Assembly (NCBI GenBank): GCA_031257075.1
Contig: JAIRPM010000176.1
Span: 1 to 7,062, forward strand
Length of the DNA: 7,062 bases
Source of the DNA: Spirochaetaceae bacterium
GTDB taxonomy: Bacteria; Spirochaetota; Spirochaetia; Treponematales; Breznakiellaceae
Direction: 5' to 3'
Shown here: positions 1 to 4,820 of the stretch, in pieces
Layout of the letters: the number at the start of each line of letters is the position of its first letter
Numbering within the stretch: the stretch's first letter is position 1
Made by a program: the position numbers and the translations under genes
Notes under the pieces: model-generated
The model's input: the letters and a program-made list of their open reading frames with translations, nothing else
Databases searched by the model: none
What the model was told of the DNA's origin: nothing

Positions 1-2
1 AC

Positions 3-68
3 GCGGGGCTTACCTTCGTTGAGATACAGAAAGCAAACATCCCCAGACTAAAAGAAGCGTTGTGGTAA
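3..68 (+). CDS. C-terminal end of a gene entering from the left edge (unidentified)
   Basis: An open frame runs from the window edge to a TAA at 66-68 and reads AGLTFVEIQKANIPRLKEAL followed by a final W. The mix of charged and hydrophobic residues reads like an amphipathic C-terminal helix, and the codons (ATA, AAA, GCG, CTT) match those of the other genes here. The two other + frames close at 21 and 51. Only 21 residues are visible, so I cannot name the protein, and a chance open frame of this length is possible. The stop lies 16 nt before the first of two strong hairpins, which would suit a gene end. Confidence 0.4.
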   Translation, partial: AGLTFVEIQKANIPRLKEALW

Positions 69-84
69 AGCGCTTAAGCCTAGT

Positions 85-105
85 CCTACCGGCTGCGCCG
101 GTAGG
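85..105. repeat. Perfect hairpin, 9-bp stem with 3-nt loop (first of a tandem pair)
   Basis: The arms CCTACCGGC (85-93) and GCCGGTAGG (97-105) pair perfectly around the loop TGC (94-96). The right arm continues as CTT to 108, and its TAGGCTT (102-108) is also complementary to AAGCCTA at 76-82. The left side therefore looks like a 12-bp arm broken by a 6-bp duplication (CCTAGT then CCTA). No T-run follows, so this is not a canonical intrinsic terminator. It could be a REP-like palindromic unit or a 3'-end stabilising structure for the gene ending at 68. Confidence 0.75.
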
Positions 106-108
106 CTT

Positions 109-133
109 GGAGTTTTGCCTTTGGCAAAACTCC
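109..133. repeat. Perfect hairpin, 11-bp stem with 3-nt loop (second of a tandem pair)
   Basis: GGAGTTTTGCC (109-119) pairs perfectly with GGCAAAACTCC (123-133) around the loop TTT (120-122). It sits 3 nt after the hairpin at 85-105, giving a two-hairpin block of about 50 nt in non-coding DNA. Neither strand has a downstream poly-T tract. The tandem arrangement resembles bacterial interspersed palindromic (REP/BIME-type) elements, although this exact sequence is not one I can assign to a named family. Confidence 0.8.
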
Positions 134-177
134 CCATGCGGTGGAGGCCTGAGCGGCACGGGGGCTTTTCTGAATGG

Positions 178-206
178 TAGACAAACACTGCTGAACGGTG
201 TAGGAT
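178..206 (+). promoter_or_regulatory. Possible sigma70-type promoter for the 269-1556 gene pair
   Basis: TAGACA at 178-183 matches five of six bases of the -35 consensus. TAGGAT at 201-206 matches four of six of the -10 consensus, and the spacer is 17 bp. Transcription would begin near 213, leaving a 5' leader of roughly 55 nt with a strong ribosome site at its end. The call rests only on consensus matching. Confidence 0.3.
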
Positions 207-256
207 AGGCGCTAAGGGTTGGGCGGATACGGCCGAACCGGAAAGAATTATACACG

Positions 257-262
257 AAGGAG
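257..262 (+). promoter_or_regulatory. Strong Shine-Dalgarno site for the 269 start
   Basis: AAGGAG lies 6 nt before the ATG at 269. It is the only textbook Shine-Dalgarno site in front of any gene in the window, and it fixes the start of the first complete gene. Confidence 0.8.
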
Positions 263-268
263 TTATAT

Positions 269-949
269 ATGCCGCATACACGTGATTTTGTCCCCGCGCG
301 GGACGCTGAATTTGACGGCTGGCTGGCGAATTTGACCGGCTATGTAGAAGCAAAGAGCGGGGGCGCAAGCCCTCTATGGACGCACATTCCGGCGGACAAA
401 ATAACGGCGCTGAAAGGGCAGAACGCCGAATGGCACGCCGCTTTCGCCAAGATGCTCGGGCCGCATACGTCCGTCGATACGGAAGCCAAAAACGAAGCCC
501 GCCGCGCCGTGGAGGCGTTTGTGCGGCAGTTTGTCGCCCAATACCTCAAGTTCGACCCCGTAACCAACGAGGATAGAACGGCTATGCACCTCCACAACAG
601 GGATAACACCCATTCAAGCATCGGAAAACCAACAACCCGCGCCCTTATTAGCGAACTCAAAGGGCTCGGAGGCTTCAGAACAGAAGTGCGTTTCCACGAT
701 GAAACAACGCCGGGCAGCCACGCCATTCCCTACGGTATGAACGGCGCGCTCCTTAACTTCGCTTTCGGCGCGGAAAAAATCACCGATTACGAATTGCTCA
801 AAAATACTATGCTTATGACCCGCTCGCCCTTTACCTTGCCCCTCGGGCCGGACGCGGAAGGCGCATTCCTCTCCTGCGCCGCCCGCTGGCAAAACGAAAA
901 AGGAGAATTGGGCCCCTGGGGCGAAGTCCTCCACATCGTCGTAGGCTAA
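269..949 (+). CDS. Uncharacterised 226-residue protein with Fn3-like C-terminus
   Basis: I do not know a function for this protein. Its layout matches an uncharacterised family I recall from Bacteroidetes and Treponema. Residues 12-95 are mostly helical and probably form a helical bundle. A conserved-looking linker NEDRTAMHLHNRD spans 100-112. A beta-rich second half ends in ARWQNEKGELGPWGEV (205-220), a tail typical of fibronectin type III-like folds. There is no signal peptide, lipobox or membrane segment, so a cytoplasmic location is the default. The start is set by AAGGAG 6 nt upstream. The lipoprotein gene follows after 28 nt on the same strand, which suggests co-transcription. The reading frame is intact, with no catalytic motif that I recognise. 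Family resemblance is from memory and the function is unknown. Confidence 0.85.
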   Translation: MPHTRDFVPARDAEFDGWLANLTGYVEAKSGGASPLWTHIPADKITALKGQNAEWHAAFAKMLGPHTSVDTEAKNEARRAVEAFVRQFVAQYLKFDPVTNEDRTAMHLHNRDNTHSSIGKPTTRALISELKGLGGFRTEVRFHDETTPGSHAIPYGMNGALLNFAFGAEKITDYELLKNTMLMTRSPFTLPLGPDAEGAFLSCAARWQNEKGELGPWGEVLHIVVG

Positions 950-977
950 AACCCCCCGCCCTAAAGAGCATGAACCT

Positions 978-1556
978 ATGAACCGCCCCGCCATCACCCT
1001 CTTGTCCGCCGCCGTCCTTGCCGCTGCGGCCGTTGCCCTCGCCACCTCCTGCGGAAAACCCGCCGCGGCTGCCGCTGCGGCCGCTGCGCCCGCGACCGTG
1101 CCGGGTGCCTCTGCCCCTGCGGCCGCCGGCACGGCGGCCGCAGATGGCGTTACGGCGGGTGCGCCTGCAGGCGTACCCGCCGTAACGCCCGTTATAGAGA
1201 TAAAAGAAAAAATGTTTATCGCGCAGACAAACGATGTCTACCTTAACCCGGACGATTATTTGGGAAAGACTATCAGGCTGGAAGGGCTTTTCAAGCGGGA
1301 AGAGTACGGCGGCGCGGATTATTGCTTTGTGATTCGGTATGGGCCGGGCTGCTGCGGGAGTGACGGGAATGCCGGCTTTGAAGTCGCGTGGAACAAGGCG
1401 GCGCGGGCGGCTAACCCCTGGCCCGCCGCCGGTGAATGGGTCGAAGCGTCCGGCGTTCTCAAAACCTATGACGAAGGGGGTAACCCCTACTTGTATTTAG
1501 ATTTGGTACGCCTCGCCGTTCTGGAAAAGCGCGGCGCGGAGTTCGTTACCCAGTAA
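978..1556 (+). CDS. Small lipoprotein with DUF1980/YcgQ-like C-terminal domain
   Basis: The 192-residue product has a positively charged start, a hydrophobic stretch (5-22) and a lipobox ATSC with Cys25 as the predicted lipidated residue, so it should be membrane-anchored and face outward. Residues 27-71 are a low-complexity Ala/Pro/Gly linker that includes nine alanines in a row (29-37). The folded part spans about 73-190. It contains YLGKTIRLEGLF (94-105), FVIRYGPGCCGSDG (117-130) with adjacent cysteines 125-126, and EWVEASGVL. This pattern resembles the OB-like C-terminal domain of the DUF1980/YcgQ (TIGR03943) proteins, which normally sit beside a permease; no permease is seen here. A ligand or metal role for the CC pair is only a guess. 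The ribosome site is weak (AAAGAG at 963-968). An ATG at 970 runs into a stop at once, so 978 is the start. The gene converges on uxaA with a 37-nt gap. Confidence 0.85.
   Translation: MNRPAITLLSAAVLAAAAVALATSCGKPAAAAAAAAAPATVPGASAPAAAGTAAADGVTAGAPAGVPAVTPVIEIKEKMFIAQTNDVYLNPDDYLGKTIRLEGLFKREEYGGADYCFVIRYGPGCCGSDGNAGFEVAWNKAARAANPWPAAGEWVEASGVLKTYDEGGNPYLYLDLVRLAVLEKRGAEFVTQ
1117..1143. repeat. Perfect 12-bp-stem hairpin inside the lipoprotein gene
   Basis: CTGCGGCCGCCG (1117-1128) is exactly complementary to CGGCGGCCGCAG (1132-1143) around the loop GCA (1129-1131). It lies in the Ala-rich linker and ends 2 nt before the large palindrome at 1146-1189. It is very GC-rich, so the RNA stem should be very stable. 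Confidence 0.85.
1146..1189. repeat. 44-bp near-perfect palindrome inside the lipoprotein gene
   Basis: The symmetry centre is between 1167 and 1168. The outer arms (1146-1160 and 1175-1189) are 15-bp perfect inverted repeats, and the core CGCCTGCAGGCG (1162-1173) is a perfect palindrome. The only mismatch is 1161/1174 (G opposite T), which would be a G-U pair in the sense RNA. It encodes residues 57-71 of the linker, GVTAGAPAGVPAVTP. With the hairpin at 1117-1143 it forms a 73-nt double-hairpin block that covers the whole second half of the linker. Confidence 0.9.
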
Positions 1557-1562
1557 CGGAAC
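1541..1562. other. Stem-loop across the lipoprotein stop codon
   Basis: GTTCGTTAC (1541-1549) pairs with GTAAC plus GAAC (1553-1562), with one bulged G at 1558 and the loop CCA. The TAA stop at 1554-1556 lies inside the right arm. The convergent uxaA gene ends at 1594, so this could serve as a shared end structure for both transcripts. Neither side has a U-tract, so it is not a standard intrinsic terminator. Confidence 0.35.
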
Positions 1563-1593
1563 GCCCCCCTCCCCCTGCCGCGCCCTCAGGCCG

Positions 1594-3087
1594 TTACAGG
1601 GTAATCCCGTTTTTGAAAATGGCCATGTCATAAAAGCCGTTCAGTTCGTTCTTTGTTTTAATCTCGCCCGAAGCCGTCCGCAGCGTTTGCTCATACAATT
1701 CGGCGGCAAGGTTGTCCGCGGCCGTAAGGTCGGCGCAAACCCGCCCCGCGTCAAAATCTATCCAGTTCTTTTTGCGCAGGGCAAGCGGCGTGTTCGTGGA
1801 TACTTTGATAACCGGCACCGGCGCGCCAAGCGGCGTCCCCCGCCCGGTCGTGAATAAAATTAAATGAACATGCGCCGCCGCCAGAGCGGTAACGGCGACA
1901 ATATCGTTGCCCGGCCCTTCGAGCAGGTTAAGGCCCTTTTCCCGCAGCCTGTCCCCATAGCGAAGTATGCCGGTAACGGGGCCGCGCCCGCCTTTCTGGA
2001 CACAGCCGAGCGATTTATCCTCAAGCGTGGTAATGCCGCCGGCTTTGTTCCCCGGAGAAGGATTCTCATAAATAACCTGATTGTGCCGCTCATAATAGCG
2101 CTTGAAGCCGTTTATCATGTCCGCCGCTTGGGCAAAAATAGCCGCGTCTTTGCAGCGGTTCAAAAGCAGCGTCTCCGCCCCAAACATTTCCGGGACTTCG
2201 GTAAGCACCGTAGTCCCGCCCGCGGCAAGCAGGCTGTCGGAAAATTTCCCCAAAAGCGGATTTGCCGTAATCCCCGAAAGCCCGTCCGAGCCGCCGCACT
2301 TAAGCCCTACCCGCAGCGCGTCCGCCGGAAACGGCTCGCGCCTGTCGTGTTCGCAGAGCGTTACCAGTTCGCCTATAAGCGCAAGCGCCGCCCCCAATTC
2401 GTCTTCCGTATCCTGTATGTTCAAAAAACGCACCCGCGCCGCGTCATAGCCGGTAAACGCCTTTTTGAATTCGGTAATATTATTGTTTTCACAGCCCAGC
2501 CCCAAAATCAGCGCCCCGCCCGCGTTGGGATGGGAAGCAAGCCCCGCTAAAATCCGCTGAGTGGCGGATTGGTCGTCCCCCATTTGGGAACAGCCGTAAG
2601 GGTGCGCGAAGAACCGGACACCGTCAAAATGAGAGGCCGGGGGATGCCGTTCCCGCGCCGCCGCTTCCAGCGCCCGGCCGGTTTCATTTACGCAGCCTAC
2701 CGTGGGAATTATCCATACTTCGTTTCGAATGCCGGCCTCGCCGCCCGCCCGCCGGTAGCCCGCAAATTCCAGCCGCGCCGGCGGAGGAGGCAGCGGGAAA
2801 AAACAAGGGCGGTAGGCGTATTCAATTTCGCCTTTTAGATTGGTCTTCGTGTTGTGCGTATGCACATGGCTTCCCTCGGGAATGTCCTCCAAAGCGCTGC
2901 CGATGGGAAACCCATACTTAATGACAGAAGCGCCCCTCGGTATCCGCCTAAGGGAAAACTTATGCCCGGCGGGTATGTCATCGCGCAACTCAACCGGGAA
3001 ACCGCCCGCAGCGTCCAGGCCTTTTGCCAAAGAGGTAAGAGCAACCGCGACATTGTCGGCGCTGTTGATAACGGTATAGCCGTTCAT
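1594..3087 (-). CDS. uxaA: Altronate dehydratase UxaA
   Basis: This enzyme dehydrates D-altronate to 2-keto-3-deoxy-D-gluconate in the cytoplasm, the step after UxaB in galacturonate breakdown. From the ATG at 3087 the product is 497 residues, matching E. coli UxaA (495) nearly end to end. An N-terminal SAF-type domain covers about 9-79, with GHKF and HVHTHNT carrying His74, 76 and 78. A long C-terminal catalytic domain follows with TVGCVN (129-134), HPYGCSQ (162-168), GLGCENN (196-202), CGGSDGLSG (264-272), SPGNKAGGITTLEDKSLGC (344-362), TTGRGTP (413-419) and the family ending IFKNGITL. The conserved cysteines fit metal binding in this family. An in-frame ATG at 3159 would add 24 unconserved residues and overlap uxaB by 62 nt. 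I prefer 3087, which leaves 10 nt after the uxaB stop. No clear Shine-Dalgarno site is seen, so translational coupling to uxaB is likely. Confidence 0.97.
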   Translation of the reverse strand: MNGYTVINSADNVAVALTSLAKGLDAAGGFPVELRDDIPAGHKFSLRRIPRGASVIKYGFPIGSALEDIPEGSHVHTHNTKTNLKGEIEYAYRPCFFPLPPPPARLEFAGYRRAGGEAGIRNEVWIIPTVGCVNETGRALEAAARERHPPASHFDGVRFFAHPYGCSQMGDDQSATQRILAGLASHPNAGGALILGLGCENNNITEFKKAFTGYDAARVRFLNIQDTEDELGAALALIGELVTLCEHDRREPFPADALRVGLKCGGSDGLSGITANPLLGKFSDSLLAAGGTTVLTEVPEMFGAETLLLNRCKDAAIFAQAADMINGFKRYYERHNQVIYENPSPGNKAGGITTLEDKSLGCVQKGGRGPVTGILRYGDRLREKGLNLLEGPGNDIVAVTALAAAHVHLILFTTGRGTPLGAPVPVIKVSTNTPLALRKKNWIDFDAGRVCADLTAADNLAAELYEQTLRTASGEIKTKNELNGFYDMAIFKNGITL

Positions 3088-3097
3088 AGAGCCGCGT

Positions 3098-4600
3098 TCA
3101 AAGGCGCTCAAGCGCCCCGCCGATGCCGTTTTGGGCAATGGACGCAAGGCCGGCGGCAAGGCCGGCGGTAAGGCCGGGCAGGGCGTTCAAGTCCTCGCCC
3201 CAAAAGGCGGTGTTGGCAAGCACAGCGCGGGCAAGGGCGGGTTCATTGCCGGGCGCGCCGTTGTTGCGCCAGTATTCTTCAAATTGAGCCAAAACCGGCG
3301 CGGCATCAGGGATGGCGTATTCACGGCCATCCGCTGTCCGGCCGAAATAGCTGCCGTCTTTGACGGCGCGGACGCGGTAGAAAACGACAAGAGCGGCAAG
3401 CGCGAACGTTAAGCCGGGAGGAGGGGCGCCCGCTTTGGCGGTTAATTCAATGAGGGAGGGCAGCACGCGCACCTTGTATTTGGATACGGAATTGAGCGCT
3501 ATGGAAAGGCATTGGTGGCGCACGAAGGGGTTGGTAAACCGTTCGATAACGGCATCCGCAAAGGCCTTGCATTCAGCGGGCGGCAGAGGAACCGTAGGCG
3601 CAAGCTCGTCATAGACACACCTGCGCAAAAACGCGCCGAGCGCCGGGTCTCTGGTGTATTCGCGTACCGTTTCTTTGCCGGCAAGATAGCCAATCAGCGA
3701 AACCGATGTGTGAGCCCCGTTGAGGATTCGCACTTTGCGCTCCCGGTAAGGCTTTACATCATTCGTCCAAATGGCGTTAATGCCGGCTTTGTCAAAAGGT
3801 AATTCGGACGCGTACTTTTTGTCCGCCTCAAGTACAAAGAGATGGAAATATTCGCCCACATCGAGGAGAGCGTCATCGTAACCAAGCCGGGCGCAGATGG
3901 CGGAGGCCTCTTCTTTGGGGTAGCCGGAGACAACCCGGTCCACAAGCGTGTTTATAAAAACGCAGGCGGAGTCAAGCCAAGCGCGGAAAGCCGCGTCCAA
4001 GTTCCAGTCGGCGGCATGCTTTTGGACGGCTTTTTTAAGATGCCGGCCGTTTGATTCTATCAATTCGCATGGGATGATAACGCAGCCGCAGTCCGCCGCG
4101 CCGGCAAAGTGTTTGTAGCGCTCATAAAGCCAGAAGACCAGTTTCGCCGGAAAGGATAGCGGCGCGGGGCCGGCGCTGCCCGGGTTTTCCGTCGGGACAT
4201 AGACGATGCCCGCCTCGGTCGTATTGGAAAAAATGAAACGGATGGTAGGGTTGCGGGCGCTTTCCAGAAAACCCGCCCAGTTGGAATAAGGGTCAATGGC
4301 GCCCTTTACGCAGGAAATAATACGCCTCTCATCGTAGGTCGTACCGTTTTGTATGCCGCGCAAAAGAAGCGTCCACAAAAAGTCCTGCTCCGCCTGCCGC
4401 GCCACGGTGCCATGGGGGGTAGGCTGCACAAACAGCACGTTCCCGCCGAACGTGGTTTTTTCGTTCATCACATCGATAAACCAGTCGATAAAAGCGCGCA
4501 GGAAGTTCCCTTCGCCAAATTGCAAAACCCGTACCGGATAAGCATCCCCCGCCGGAATAAGATTATGCTCGAGCGCATAAGCGCGATTCAATTTTTCCAT
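3098..4600 (-). CDS. uxaB: Tagaturonate reductase (altronate oxidoreductase) UxaB
   Basis: This enzyme reduces D-tagaturonate to D-altronate with NADH and feeds UxaA. It belongs to the long-chain mannitol dehydrogenase family. From the ATG at 4600 it has 500 residues (E. coli about 483). It shows the nucleotide-binding start VRVLQFGEGNFLRAF (23-37), FSNTTEAGI (124-132), IIPCELIESNG (175-185), the family signature around TLVDRVVSGYP, and KPYRERKVRILNGAH. Lys289, Asn294 and His297 have the K-x4-N-x2-H spacing of the catalytic residues of this family. Residues 474-485 come from a 12-bp tandem repeat. Upstream in-frame ATGs at 4651 and 4678 would add 17 or 26 residues unlike the family. I chose 4600 (MEKLNRAYAL), which aligns with the E. 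coli start (MKTLNRRDF). It has no Shine-Dalgarno site but a TATCAT hexamer 6 nt upstream. It is the first gene of the uxaBA operon. Confidence 0.96.
   Translation of the reverse strand: MEKLNRAYALEHNLIPAGDAYPVRVLQFGEGNFLRAFIDWFIDVMNEKTTFGGNVLFVQPTPHGTVARQAEQDFLWTLLLRGIQNGTTYDERRIISCVKGAIDPYSNWAGFLESARNPTIRFIFSNTTEAGIVYVPTENPGSAGPAPLSFPAKLVFWLYERYKHFAGAADCGCVIIPCELIESNGRHLKKAVQKHAADWNLDAAFRAWLDSACVFINTLVDRVVSGYPKEEASAICARLGYDDALLDVGEYFHLFVLEADKKYASELPFDKAGINAIWTNDVKPYRERKVRILNGAHTSVSLIGYLAGKETVREYTRDPALGAFLRRCVYDELAPTVPLPPAECKAFADAVIERFTNPFVRHQCLSIALNSVSKYKVRVLPSLIELTAKAGAPPPGLTFALAALVVFYRVRAVKDGSYFGRTADGREYAIPDAAPVLAQFEEYWRNNGAPGNEPALARAVLANTAFWGEDLNALPGLTAGLAAGLASIAQNGIGGALERL
3103..3116 (-). 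other. Short hairpin at the uxaB-uxaA junction
   Basis: GGCGCT and AGCGCC face each other across 2 nt in the last codons of uxaB, ending 16 nt before the uxaA start at 3087. In the mRNA it would fold next to the uxaA start region, where I see no clear Shine-Dalgarno site. A terminating uxaB ribosome would have to open it, which fits translational coupling. The stem is short, so its significance is uncertain. Confidence 0.3.
3146..3181. repeat. Three 12-bp tandem units in the uxaB 3' end
   Basis: AAGGCCGGCGGC (3146-3157) and AAGGCCGGCGGT (3158-3169) differ by one base, and a third unit, AAGGCCGGGCAG (3170-3181), is diverged. They encode residues 474-485 of UxaB (LTAGLAAGLASI region) in the C-terminal helical domain. 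The 12-bp period keeps the reading frame, so copy-number change would alter the protein by four residues at a time. Confidence 0.75.
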
Positions 4601-4606
4601 ATCGCT

Positions 4607-4635
4607 ATGATACAGAGTGATACCATAAACCGCAA
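4607..4635 (-). promoter_or_regulatory. Candidate uxaBA promoter giving a leaderless transcript
   Basis: On the minus strand TTGCGG (4635-4630) and TATCAT (4612-4607) are separated by 17 bp. The hexamer lies 6 nt before the uxaB ATG at 4600, so the expected start of transcription would fall at or next to the start codon. This fits the absence of a Shine-Dalgarno site there, but it is consensus matching only. Confidence 0.4.
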
Positions 4636-4705
4636 GCGGGTGTGTAACCATGGCCGCGACAAACATGGTGTGCGGCACCCCTGTGGTTTCTTATTTCATT
4701 GCGAA

Positions 4706-4711
4706 ACTATA
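4706..4711 (-). promoter_or_regulatory. Alternative -10 element for uxaBA
   Basis: On the minus strand TATAGT matches five of six -10 bases and is preceded by TGG one base upstream, but no good -35 is visible at 16-18 bp. Initiation near 4699 would give a leader of about 100 nt to the 4600 start, with the dyad at 4723-4751 lying over the -35 position. It competes with the hexamer at 4607-4612. Confidence 0.25.
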
Positions 4712-4722
4712 ACCACTGATTG

Positions 4723-4751
4723 CGCCATTCTTTAATTGTTAATGAATGGCG
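4723..4751. promoter_or_regulatory. Operator-like dyad between uxaB and fliP
   Basis: CGCCATTC (4723-4730) and GAATGGCG (4744-4751) are perfect 8-bp inverted arms. After one T-T mismatch the symmetry resumes with TTAA on each side of a central TTG. This AT-centred 29-bp dyad lies in the divergent control region, 123 bp from the uxaB start and 67 bp from fliP. GC-flanked symmetric sites of this kind are typical of dimeric regulators such as the GntR and LacI families that govern hexuronate genes. No regulator gene is in the window, so the binding protein is unknown. Confidence 0.45.
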
Positions 4752-4760
4752 AATTCTCGG

Positions 4761-4770
4761 TCGAATAAAT
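4761..4770 (+). repeat. 10-bp direct repeat, copy 1
   Basis: TCGAATAAAT here recurs exactly at 4811-4820, with starts 50 bp apart (about five helical turns). The second copy contains the first two bases of the fliP ATG. It may be chance in AT-rich intergenic DNA, or paired binding sites on one face of the helix. Confidence 0.4.
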
Positions 4771-4802
4771 CAGCGCTTCCCTAGCCTTTCCAAAACAATG
4801 TG

Positions 4803-4811
4803 TGGTATGCT
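4803..4811 (+). promoter_or_regulatory. Extended -10 element directly before fliP
   Basis: TGGTATGCT reads as an extended -10 (TGn plus TATGCT). Seven bases separate it from the fliP ATG at 4819, which would put the transcription start at the start codon. No matching -35 is visible at 17 bp, as is often tolerated for extended -10 promoters. Confidence 0.4.
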
Positions 4812-4820
4812 CGAATAAAT
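4811..4820 (+). repeat. 10-bp direct repeat, copy 2, overlapping the fliP start
   Basis: This is an exact second copy of TCGAATAAAT (first copy at 4761-4770). It includes an in-frame TAA at 4816-4818 immediately before the fliP ATG, which rules out a longer fliP reading frame. Confidence 0.4.

Noticed and set aside
249..254. TATACA as a -10 for the first gene
   Set aside because: Transcription would start inside the Shine-Dalgarno site at 257-262 and no -35 is present at a suitable distance.
614..1132. 172-codon open frame on the minus strand crossing the 226-residue gene and the lipoprotein
   Set aside because: It is antisense to two better-supported genes, and its Ala-rich start is just the complement of the lipoprotein's GC-rich linker.
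1864..2550. 228-codon open frame on the plus strand
   Set aside because: It is antisense to uxaA, whose protein matches E. coli UxaA throughout. The product is rich in basic residues and has no recognisable domain.
3088..3159. Longer uxaA start at 3159
   Set aside because: It adds 24 residues (MPPALRPLPK...) absent from the family and overlaps uxaB by 62 nt. The 3087 start aligns with E. coli UxaA.
4601..4678. Longer uxaB starts at 4651 or 4678
   Set aside because: The extra residues do not resemble the family, whose N-terminus aligns with MEKLNRAYAL. An AGGGG near 4680 keeps the longer form barely possible.
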